Positions 1 through 10,459 of a stretch of DNA of 30,374 nt are shown here, piece after piece. The first letter of the stretch is position 1. Every line of letters starts with the position of its first letter. Source of the DNA: Zygnema circumcarinatum (taxonomy: Eukaryota; Streptophyta; Zygnematophyceae; Zygnematales; Zygnemataceae); NCBI GenBank assembly GCA_037447605.1, contig CM074816.1, positions 1,824,873 to 1,855,246 of the forward strand, written 5' to 3'. The notes under the pieces were generated by a model, which saw only the letters and a list, made by a program, of their open reading frames with translations, had not been told where the DNA came from and did not search any database. A program made the translations under genes and the position numbers.

Positions 1-740
1 GGGGAGGGGAGGGAGAGGGCCGAAAATTTCATTTTCCAACAATTGCCCAGAAACGGAAGCGTACATGACATTCCTGGCAAACCAGCCAAACCCTTAAGAA
101 ACGCTAAATGGCAACAGGCCTTCTCTCGAGGTAGCACTCGGCGCACAGCTCTGAGAAACCACGCGGCCGAACTGTGACAAACAATCCGTGGCTGAAAATT
201 TGAGAGTTCCCTTCAAGAGTTCCCATGCAGCAACAGTAGCTGCCAGTTGCAATCGCCAGCTCCAACTGTAACTGCTACAATTGTGACTGCCATTTGCAAG
301 TTCGAGGAGTGGACTGCAAATAATTACCATCAGCTCTATAGGACGGGCTGGCGAATTTACAATGGCTTTGCTGACTGAACCAATACCTTCCACCTATCTG
401 CCTAAATCCAGGCTCCAAGCCCAAACCTTTGCAGTATTGGAGAATTCCCTGTAATTGTCCGCAGTCTAAAACACAACGTTTGTCGACCTCCCACTGCTCT
501 TTTGCCTGCTTTGGACATTCTATGCCCATTTTTTTTGTGTAGCGGCTAGCGGCTCCCAGACTACCGTACCTTTTCTCATTCGTCAATGAAGAAATTGCTT
601 CCCTGCATAAGAAGGACCAGTTTTACCCTTCTGTGATTAACTAAAGTATAATCGGACATCAAAAAAGTGATTCCCACGTCACGTCCAACGATACCACTTG
701 GTGTCGAAATTTCTGACTCGTTTCTTAAGCTCACACCACA
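1..740. other. Spacer downstream of the small membrane-protein gene
   Basis: No gene was recognised here. Bases 1-20 are a GGGGA/GGGAGA purine run. The rest is mixed sequence that should hold the 3' UTR and poly(A) site of the minus-strand gene ending at 741. Open frames of about 100 codons on the minus strand in 94-586 resemble no family I know and have no convincing splice context. Confidence 0.5.
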
Positions 741-2311
741 CTACTCGGCACCTGTAGTGGCCTCGGAGTCACTGGCATCGGTAGAGCTGTTCTCTCCGCC
801 AGTCGTTTCACTATTTTCCTCTCCACCCTCTCGACCTTCAATTGCTTCACCTGCTCCCTCGGCAGCTGCATTCTCGTCCGAAGCCGATGAATCCTCAGCC
901 TTCTGTCCAGCATCCTCTCCTCCTTGCGGCTTCTCATCCTCAGCAGTTGACGTGGTTTCTTCACTTGGTGTTTCCTTTTCAAGACCATCGGCAGCAGGTA
1001 CCTCCTCTGCATAACAGAAAGACGGGGTACAATTACGACACACACGTCTTTGCTGAAATTTAATTAAAGGAAAACAAACTCCAACCAAGCACGCTACCTT
1101 TTCAAATATACGACAAGCTACATGCAGAGGAGACTGCCGTAAAGGGGATCCACACTACAAGCCTTCAATCATTCATTAATGCGGCACCTCCTAACTAAGC
1201 GAAGTAGATAGGTAGTGTTTGACAGTAAAAAATAATGCAAAACTGCAAATAATGTTGCTCGTGAAGATAGCCTTTTTTTTGTCCCTTTATACATTACAAA
1301 AACAGAAGTTGCCGAGCTCTTGCTAGGAATAGCAAATGAAGAATCCGTGACGCATTTAACTAACCGGATTTAGCTAAAGCTCGTATTGCAAAAGTCTTCA
1401 CAAGCTATCCACTCTCTAGTAGCGCTAAGGGTGGCCATTGAAGCTCATCGGGTGAACCGACACAGGCTTGAGTGAGAGCAAATGGATTGCTGCAAGTCCA
1501 ACAGGACGTTCCTCTGCTCCTCTCTCTCTCACTCTCTATCTCCCTCTCTTTGGAGAGTTTTGGAGAGTTTTGAAGAGTTCAGGAGAGTTTTGAAGATTTT
1601 TGGAGAGTTTTGGAGATTTTTGGAGAGTTCAGGAGACTTGTGGAGAGGTTTGGAGAGTTTTGGAGAATTTAGGAGAGATTTGGAGAGTTTTGAAGAGTTC
1701 AGGAGAGTTCAGGAGAGTTCAGGAGAGTTCAGGAGAGTTCAGGAGAGTTCACGAAAGTTTTGGAGAGTTTTGGAGAGTTTTGGAGAGTGGAGAGTTTAGG
1801 AGACTGAGTAGCTTATCAGCGAAGCAAACCACAGTCCCAAAAGCCATTCCCAGCCTTTATTTCCTAGAATCTGACAGACATCCATCACAGATCACCAGAA
1901 ACCCTACAAGTGGATCCATATCACTTGGCTAGGAGCCGCCAGGACAAGGACAAGCCTATCCCACGCATCGGAAGAAAACAAGCAGCTACTGAGAATCAAA
2001 AAAAAAACCTGCTCAGTCGAAGAAACTGAGAGTAAAAAGAGTCACTGTAACAATTTAGTGTCTTGGCAAGCTAACATTGTTTTGTCCTGCAGCTTCCTTT
2101 TCAAACAAGCTACATGCGCACCTGTCTTCACGACGTCACCTCCTTCCACATTCGCAATGCTTTCAACTACAGGCGCTCCTGTTTTCTCCTTCATATCTGT
2201 AATGGCGGCAGAGATCTTCCAGTACACAGGTCGTCCCAGGAAGAAGACCAGCGCCAACAAGGAGATGACAACCACAGATCGAAAGATTATTCGTCCTGAA
2301 GGCATCGTCAT
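741..2311 (-). CDS. Small single-pass membrane protein with acidic C-terminal tail (2 exons)
   Basis: Exons are complement(2122..2311) and complement(741..1006). The donor CAG|GTGCGC and acceptor TTATGCAG|AGG join in phase 1, giving 151 aa. Translation starts at an ATG at 2311; a second in-frame ATG lies two codons on, at 2305. Residues about 8-24 (FRSVVVISLLALVFFLG) form one membrane helix, preceded by Arg and followed by GRPVYWK. This suggests an N-terminal signal anchor with the remainder on one side of a membrane. The second exon encodes a disordered tail rich in Glu, Ala, Ser, Gly and Thr. Short plant membrane proteins with a similar hydrophobic-GRPxYWK start exist, but I cannot name the family or its function. 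The 1115-bp intron holds a 10-bp minisatellite. Confidence 0.72.
1007..2121 (-). other. Intron 1 of the small membrane-protein gene
   Basis: This intron is bounded by GT (2121-2120) and AG (1008-1007) on the minus strand. Apart from the 10-bp minisatellite at 1550-1806 it is ordinary AT-leaning sequence. I see no second gene in it. The long open frames across the minisatellite exist only because the repeat unit lacks stop codons. Confidence 0.65.
1550..1806. repeat. 10-bp minisatellite, unit GGAGAGTTTT / GGAGAGTTCA
   Basis: About 25 imperfect copies alternate between a TTTT-ending and a TTCA-ending form, with five near-perfect GGAGAGTTCA copies in a row around 1700-1750. The array lies inside the intron of the small membrane-protein gene. 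The 10-bp period places T-tracts roughly one helical turn apart. Confidence 0.92.
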
Positions 2312-2663
2312 CTTGTCTGGTTCGATCAATGCGCTTTCCAATCAGTGTAGGACAGCTCCAAAATGCTGCCAAGAATCGCTTGCAAGCGGATGCAGGAGAG
2401 GAGAAAAGCAAAAGCTGAAGCCGGAGAGCGCTTCAAGAGTTTCAGAATGCAGTTCAGGACCTGATTCAGAGCGTGAGAGCTCCTCTCAACTTTTATTTTT
2501 TATTTTTATTTGGACGGAGGAGGGAGAGCAAAAGAATAGAAAATAGTTTCTGACGAACCTACTTCAAAAAATGTTCTGAACAAAATTATGTGCCTCGAAA
2601 GTTTCAAGCCATAAAAATTTCCATTTTCCTGTCAAAAAAAATTCCTGTCCTTTTCTATGATGC

Positions 2664-2746
2664 CACGTGACGTCATTTTGGCCATCCAAATTGCCACGCA
2701 ACAAAACATCGATCCAGATCGATCGATCGATCCTCTGCCACGTGGC
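2664..2746. promoter_or_regulatory. G-box / C-box cluster upstream of the small membrane-protein gene
   Basis: CACGTG at 2664-2669 overlaps the palindrome TGACGTCA at 2668-2675. A second, ten-base palindrome GCCACGTGGC lies at 2737-2746. ACGT-core elements of this kind are bound by plant bZIP and bHLH factors. They sit 350-435 bp upstream of the ATG at 2311. The function is inferred only from the motifs and their position. Confidence 0.5.
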
Positions 2747-2974
2747 TACTCCATAGAAAACATTACCAAAATTTTCGCAGGTTCTGCCCGTCACAAACGG
2801 GCATCTTGAAAGTTTGTACAAGTGTCCAAGAAAAAGGTGACAGTCAAAATCTGAGCGTGGCCCTCATTTGACCTCTTTTTTTTCCTTTTTGGCCCAAATC
2901 TGGAAATACTTCGGCCTCCTCCAGTCAGGTTTCTGATACTTCGGCCTCCCATCTGGTTCCTGACACTGGCTAAA

Positions 2975-3118
2975 GGCCAAAAACTGGTTTTTTCCCAGAA
3001 ACTGGTTTTTGACCGAAAACTGGATTTAACCCGAAAACTGGTTTCTGAATGAAAACTGGTTGACAGAAAACCAGTTTTTGGCCGAAAACTGGTTTCTGAC
3101 CGAAAACCGCAAACCGGT
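2975..3118. repeat. 18-bp minisatellite, unit near TTTCTGACCGAAAACTGG
   Basis: About eight diverged copies share an AAAACTGG core. One copy is inverted, creating a perfect 10-bp stem (3052-3061 pairs with 3069-3078) around a 7-base loop. On the minus strand the array reads as a six-residue periodic peptide, which I take to be a by-product of the repeat. Confidence 0.85.
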
Positions 3119-3658
3119 TCCTCGTGGTTCCCCAACTTTTTGTTCCCTGTACATTTGATGGCATCGCCATCGTGGAGAGTTCAGTGCAACTTTTACCTTT
3201 CTTCGAAGGCAAGGGCGGATCCAGGGTTTGTGAAGAGGCGGAGGAAAGGGCTGAGCCCCCCTGATCATAAAATATATAAACTACACACATAAAATAAAAT
3301 AAAATAAAAATAAGACACAAAAAAAGGTTGAATTTTCAAAATCTGCAACTTGTACATGTAGGTCCCCGCCCCAGTTCGAAGTTCCAGGACCTCTTCTGCT
3401 TCAGCAAGTCAAGTCACGTGCTCACAGTTCCCAGATCTGTAAGACAACCTCCTCGGTCGATTTTGACACATAGATACAAAGCCTTGAACCCTAATAGCTT
3501 TGAGTCCCTAACAAACCACGAAGCCCATAGCAACCTTTCTGAACCCTTCTGCACAAGAAAGGTTGATCCTCCTTCTCTACATCAACCCTAGAAATCAGCA
3601 AGAAGCATTTTCCTTTCTCCCTGTTGCCAAACCACTGGAAGTAGGGCTTCCTTTCTAA

Positions 3659-5161
3659 TCATTGTACTTTTGCCAACTCTCGACTAAGTAAAGGGAGATA
3701 CTTCGGTGACAGATGCGTTCCATCCAAAGCAAACTCAGTTCGCAGGGATCCTGCAAGGGAGTAAACAGTCAGTCAGTCAGTCAAGTCAGCCTTTCAATCA
3801 GTCTTCCATTTCTCAGTGCCAAGAATGCCAGCAAGCATTAGGAAAGAAGGCATAGACAGCATTACATATGGGAATGTGAAGGGGAAGACTTAGGGCAAAG
3901 GGAGGGGAAGAGAGGGGAGGGAGGGGAAGGGAGGGGAAGGGAGGGGAAGGGAGGGGAAGGGAGGGAAAGGAGGGAAGGAGGGGAAGGAGGGGAAGGAGGG
4001 GAAGGAGGGGAAGGAGGGGAAGGGAGGGAAGGAGGGAAGGAGGGAGGAAGGGAGGGAAGGGAGGAAGGGAGGGGAGGAGAGGGAAGGAGGGAAGGGAGGG
4101 AAGGGAGGGAAGGGAGGGAAGGGAAGGGAGGGAAGGGAGGGGAAGGGAGGAAGGGAGGGAAGGAGGGAAGGAGGGAAGGGGAAGGGAGGGAAGGAGGGAA
4201 GGAGGGAAGGGAGGGGAAGGGAGGGGAAGAGAGGTGAAGGGAGGGGAAGGGAGGAAGTGAATACAACCTTCCCTCGTGAGGAGATCGTCTGCGAATTCGA
4301 GCCAATGTAAGCGCCCTCTATGGTCTTTTTGCTGCTCCTTCACTCGGCGGCGCAGAACTTCATTGAACTGCCGAACAATCACTCTCGTTTCATTCAAAAC
4401 GGGCGGGACGGGATGAACAAAGATTTCAAAGTTCCGTCGAGAAATAAGGCTCGTGAGGACCTTCATATATATCTCCGCTGTGACCTCAATGCCCTCGTTC
4501 AGATCCTGCATGCATCCAAACCAAAGAAATGACTAATGGACAGAGAACAAAAGCAACAATCAGTTGGAACTTGAGCTTAGAATGAAGCATATACTGTTAT
4601 TTGACTGTGAAATTTAGAAAAGTAAAATGGAAGTACAGAAGAGCACAGACACCCCCCCCCCAACAAGACTGTCACCCTCTCTGATTCTCTCTGCCTTCCT
4701 CTCCCATCCTCCCACCCTCTCACCCGCTCTCCCATTCTCCCATTCCCTCCCCCCTCCAAATTTACCACCTTAGAAGCAAGTTTTGGTTACCTTGTAGCGG
4801 TCTTTCGAGACAGAAATTATGAGACCTTCGCGGCAATCAATTTCGCCAAATAAGAAGATCAACTGTGAGCCATCCGGTACCCAGCGAATCACATTTTCAA
4901 AATTACGCTGCACACAAGACGGAACACATCATTTACACGTTAATTACTTTTCTTGTCGACAAGAAATGAAAATGCTACTAGTCAAATGCAAGAACCTATC
5001 TCCTCCACCTCCCCGCCCTCCTCGTTCTCCGTCTGTCCCTCTCTCCCTCTCTCTCCGTTCCACTTCCAATCACTCACCTTCCTGTCTCACACCTTGCCTT
5101 ATACCCAGTGATCGCATTTCCAAGAGACAATTAAAAAAACAAGTTCAAAAGAAAGAGAGGA

Positions 5162-5259
<98 letters not shown>

Positions 5260-7397
5260 AAAGAGAGAGAGAGAGAGAGATACGAATTATGTAACCGAAA
5301 CTTAACAAAACATCCTCATCAAGAAACCTCACCTTTGGGTAGAATTTACCCTCTGGTCGGATATGCCAAATTTTAAGACCAGTCACTATCAGCGGAACAA
5401 TGCAGCGATATCTCCCACGGAGTTCCACTGTCCTCCAAGCAGGTGCCAAACAATGGCTATCTCCTATAAGGTAGAGTGTAGGCTGCTCTATTAGAGAACG
5501 CATATGTAAAGAAAGAGGGTATTCCACGAGTAGCTGCAACGCACATGAATGTCACATTCAGTCCCTAGGAAACATCACAAACAACTTCGCAACTTCTCAT
5601 ATAAAGAAAAAATATTGAACCCCTATGGATCTATTCTTGGACAAGCCTGAAAATGTATCCTACCGCAGCTCGGTAAGTCAGCTTACAGTTTGTGATTATT
5701 TCCCTGGTAATGTGGCAATACAGAAGAGGACTTACTTGACTAATGCATCCAAAGTAGGCTGCCTCATTCCTTATTTTCGTGTGATGAAAGGGAATTTTGG
5801 AAGCCAAAGGAACAGGTTCCGCGATTCGTGCAATCGTTTTTGCCCTCTCAATAGCACCTCCAAGAAATAGCATCTTCATTGTTGTTGCAATAAGGGCAAA
5901 GGCATTCAATTCTTCGAGACTGTATTCTACCTCTCCGTGCTGTTCCCTATCCAGGTCCTCACAATCTTCACTTCCACCAGTCCCCTCTTCTCCTTCCTTG
6001 TGATTCTCTCTCCCGCTACTACTACCACTACAACTACCACTACCACTACCACTTTCACTACCTATCATCCTAGCAGAAATACTGCTGTCTCCTCTAGCAC
6101 TCTCATTAGACTCCTCCTGCATGTCGCCAGCCTCTCTTTCACTATCTTCAGTGTTCGCATTCGTCCCAAACTCTTCACATAAGCGGCTCTCACACCCTCC
6201 TAGCACTTGCCTCTCTAGTGATTTACTCAGGGATTCATCTTTTAAACCCTCTATATTTTCCTTAAACGAGCCCATAGCAACGTCTGACTCTACATGTTCC
6301 ACTGCACGCTGACTAGTACGGGAATTAACTACCATTGAATTTGTTTGAGATGGTAAATCATGGTCGCGCAAATGCTCTAATTGGACAGACGTTGCATGCG
6401 CTCGCTCAGAAAGATGACAGCACATCCCTTTGTGGAGAGGAATGCCTTCGAGTGAAGGAATGATTTGCCTGCACGAGGGTGCGATGTTACCAGTAATTAG
6501 AGGATAAGATATAAACCCTAAAACCCTAAAAACCCTTGTCAGATATAAGCTACGTTACTTTTACCACCCTCTGTTGATTACCTTACAGAGAGAATCAGCA
6601 ATGCATATTCAAGGCTGATGTTGAGAGGAGTATGTCCCCACCTTAGGGTTACCGAGTTAATGGAGAAGTCGGGTATTCGCATGCACCATTCCATCACTTC
6701 AAGGAGTGCTTCACAGTACCGATTGCAGACCTGCAGTAAGTCAACAAAGTCAACCTGGAAGCGTGTACAATCATAAAACACGTCTGATTGTGAAACAATA
6801 CTGATAAGTAAAAGTTGAAGCATGGAACCATGTCCAGTGAAACTTTATTCAACACAAAGGGCTATGCATTTGTCGCGGCACAAAAGCAAGAAACCACATG
6901 TGTTTTCTATTCTTATGTATTTAATCAGAGCTGGACAATACCATAAGGATATGCTTTGAATATGACGCTCGAGCCAAAGACATGGTTAAATTTTCGTGAT
7001 ATGATCCACGTGTCTAATGTTTAGTTGTTTACCTCTAAACCATGCACGAGAATTAGGGGATATGTGCAGGATGTGGGGGCCATATCAACTGCTTTCTGCA
7101 TCAGATCTGCAGCCTCTTCCACAGCTGCAAGCACAGCATATTCCCTTCAGTACATAATCTTAGCACATTATAGTACATAATCTTACATAATCACGATAGT
7201 ACATAGTCTTCCCTTAGTCGCCAAAAGCGGAAGTCATGTTCCCATAGGGGAACATGACTTCGTTGGAGACTCAGTACAATGAAAAATTCTCTGGCATAGA
7301 AAGAACCTTGCATATTAAGGATCAGCCAATAGAAGCAGGATACAAAAGCGACGGAATCTTGAACAGAAAGAGAGAGCGAGAGGAAGAGAGAGAGAGC

Positions 7398-7450
<53 letters not shown>

Positions 7451-10391
7451 TGAGAGAGAGAGAGAGGGACTATACCACCGTAGTCTTTGATGGTTGCTGC
7501 CACATAAGCGAGAGCTGCTGTGCTCCTTCCTGAACAGAACTCCGACTGGAGAAGTGCCATGGCTGAAGAAAAAGGAAAAATAAACAAAAAGTGTTAAGTA
7601 CAAGTATTGCTTTTCTTTTGTAACAGCCGCATTATGGAAGAGCGCAGAGATTTCCAGTATCTATGTTGACTACAAGCAGGTTTTCAGCAGATTCGTAAGG
7701 TTCACCCATCTTGTCCTAATCTTCTATTGATATTTCAACTGATTTTCTTATTTGTTTTAAAAATTGTTGGATAGCCTGCCTTCGGGATGCTGGACGACTT
7801 CGGCGAGCTTCTCCTTGGCTCCAAAGTGAGCTGCGTTGTGCCCCTAAACGGAATGAACCAATATGAGCACAGCCATTGCAAAAGGGTGCCAAAAAAATTC
7901 ATGATTGCAGCGTCTACTAGAGAGAGAGAGAGAGTGAGAGAGAGAGTGAGAGAGAGAGAGAGTGAGAGAGAGAGTGAGAGAGAGAGAGAGAGTGAGAGAG
8001 AGAGAGAGATGTGTCCTCATTGAGTTGTCTAAAGAGAGTTTGAAAAACAGTCTGTAAGTTACTTTCAGGAATTAGCGAGAGTGGCAGTCGAAAGCTCACT
8101 TGGATCCGCAATAAGGATGCGAAGGTATACACGGAGAGCATCTTCCACAGCACCTGAAATCCAAGGCAGGCACGTTGTAAAGTTCTCTCTCTCTCCCACC
8201 TTGGGTTCAGAGGCTTGAAGCGCCTTGCAGATGAGCAAATGCATTACTGATGCATTACTAATTTGGTCACTGGTTCGACTAAAACGTTTCTTAAGTTTAA
8301 CTCTTGAGAAGTCAGACATAGTAACGCTCATTACGATTGCCCGTGAATGCAGAAAAGAGCACGTTTCATCGATGTAGGCTAAACCTGAAATATTTGAAGT
8401 CCTATTTACCTCTCTTGCACAGTGGCTTTTCCTCTGATTCTTGAAGACATTCATTTCGATTTATACTCTTGAGAGTCGGGGTGTTAAAAGCAACAAGAAT
8501 GTTGCTCCATCCTTTAGCACATTACCTCACTGCTTTGAAACAAACTACGAAAGTTTAGAAAGAGCATGACTGAAGCATAGCATGAAACAAGTACACTTGC
8601 AGGTGTTGTAGAATGGGTACCTACCTCGATCCAAAATAATTCGTCCATATTCAAACAGTGCAGGGACATAGAACTCATTTTTCTCCAACAAACTCTGTTT
8701 ATCCCTCCCAACAATACCAAAGAACATTCATCAATATCATTTTTTGGGCTGTCTGCCTAACAAAGACTCACTATCCGGCATCACAAGGTGCTTCAAGGCT
8801 CGGTCCATATTTAGTTAATTGGGGCTTTCAATCAAGAAAATATAAAGGCCAATTTTCGAGTAGAGTAGGAGAAGGATGTTGTTGGAGTAGGAGAAAAATA
8901 GAGAAACTTACTGTGATAATATATGCTGAAGCAGCTCTCTCCCCCATATTGTATAGTACGTGTGCAGATGCCACCTGTTGCGGAAACTCCATGCATTACA
9001 AATAGCTCACCATCTTTCAGAACAAACTGATGCAAACACAATCTGTAGCTAAAGCGAAATACTCCAGAGAATTGCTTTAAAAACAGTTTCCTCAAAGGGA
9101 GACAAAAGTCATGTCAGTTCGTTTGTGCCGTTTGGACCTTCAGCTCGTCTATAGTCACTGCTCTTTGCAGATAAACAGCCAAGGAATCTCCCAAATTGAT
9201 CGGTATCCGACCCCAATTATGAATGTCAAATTGTTTCGCCAAAGAGGAGAGGTCTGCCTTTCCCTTCCCTCCCTTCTCGAAATCACAATCCTCACAATCC
9301 TTTCCTTCCTTGTCACTTTGCTCCATTGCTAAGCCCAACGCAACATCATACTCCTCCAAAGCTTCAGTATGCCGTCCAAGGGCTGCATATACATCTCCCA
9401 GCCTGAAAGAAAATCATAGAGTCAGATTATCGGGAGGATATGGCAGATAAGGGAAAAGGTCAAAGAAAAAAGTGACTGGAAAGCTTTTCCAACGGTAAAG
9501 AGTAACACCTTAAAGGGGGAACAACAAAGACAACGCTAACAGTTGCTAAGGCAAAGGGATCGTAAAAAAAGAAAAAGAAGTACAAACAGTCAGAGCAGCA
9601 GCCATACGCATGTCAGTTATAAGAAGATTTTGGATTGAGTTAAGCATTTGCATTCAATTGCAGGAGTTACCTTGCATGAAATTGCAGATCGTTAGGGTAT
9701 GCTTTGGTTCCCTCCACGAGCCATGGTAGGGCTCGATCGTAATGCTGGACTGCCATTGCCATGGAAGCTGCAGAAACTATCTCAAAGCTGTCAACGTTCA
9801 ATAAGAAGATTATGTTTCTGTTCTCTCACAATTACTTGAAGACTTGATGTGCAGGCGAAAGCAGTGAAGTAGCCAGATACATGCAAATGAAAAAACATCA
9901 AAATCTTTTCCAAAAAAATGTATTTCGTATATCGTTACGGTCGAAATACAAGTTGACATGATCTCATTACTGCTGAGCATTATCAGGCATCTAAAACCCT
10001 AAAAACCCTAAAACCCTAAAAACGCGCACGTTCACTAGAAAGCTCCATAAATAGGGTTGGCATCCTTACCAAGCGCTCGAATGCAGATTTTCTGATTCGG
10101 AACCAATCGCAGAACCTTCTGACAAAGAGATGCTGCTTGCTGATTCATTTTCCCCAACAAATCATCAGCCATCCCGAGTCAAGCCAATATACTTTTTCAT
10201 GAACACTTCCATAGCATCATGCCTTTCAATTGATGACCCATAAAAGCTTTGGGTACAGGGTTCAGCAGAGATCAGAGAGTTAGTATAACCGTTAAAACTG
10301 TGTCTTCGTATCTCCTCTCCAAACAAAACATCTGGAATTGATCAACAGACATGGACTTCATTTCTGAATAGAAGATGCTTTCTTCCTATAG

Positions 10392-10459
<68 letters not shown>

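Larger units (their letters stand above)
2312..3658. other. Spacer: promoter of the small membrane-protein gene and 3' flank of the TPR-SGNH gene
   Basis: Both flanking genes are on the minus strand, so this 1.35-kb stretch is the downstream flank of one and the upstream region of the other. It contains two CACGTG boxes (2664-2746), an 18-bp minisatellite (2975-3118) and a 7-bp-stem hairpin (TGCCCGT, loop CACAA, ACGGGCA at 2785-2803). It also has a GATCGATCGATC run near 2719-2732 and an ATAAAATAAAAT stretch near 3288-3310. No gene was recognised. Confidence 0.6.

Noticed and set aside
275-586. 103-codon minus-strand frame with several Cys residues
   Set aside because: It has no homologue I recognise and lies in the expected 3' flank of the membrane-protein gene.
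1482-1932. Two long overlapping + strand frames rich in repeated FGEFWRVLESFGE-type peptide
   Set aside because: They run only through the stop-free 10-bp minisatellite in an intron, with no start context, domain or homologue.
2058-2546. 162-codon + strand frame
   Set aside because: It lies opposite the first exon of the membrane-protein gene, which has a clear membrane helix and a phase-matched intron.
3813-4305. Minus-strand frames with Pro-Ser-Leu-rich repeats (LPSLPSLPSFP)
   Set aside because: This is translation of the polypyrimidine block in the last intron. The real exon ends at 4268 with a good donor, and the next exon restores the DGTHLSP motif.
5099-5376. Frames with (RE)n or (SL)n peptides at the GA repeat, also near 7315-7603, 7917-8153 and 27437-27830
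   Set aside because: They are products of dinucleotide repeats in introns or spacers.
10200-10290. Alternative exon frame ending SFYGSSIERHDAME before the exon at 10139
   Set aside because: It could join the next exon in phase, but it has no acceptor in the phase needed by the preceding exon. The shorter exon 10290-10331 fits both sides.
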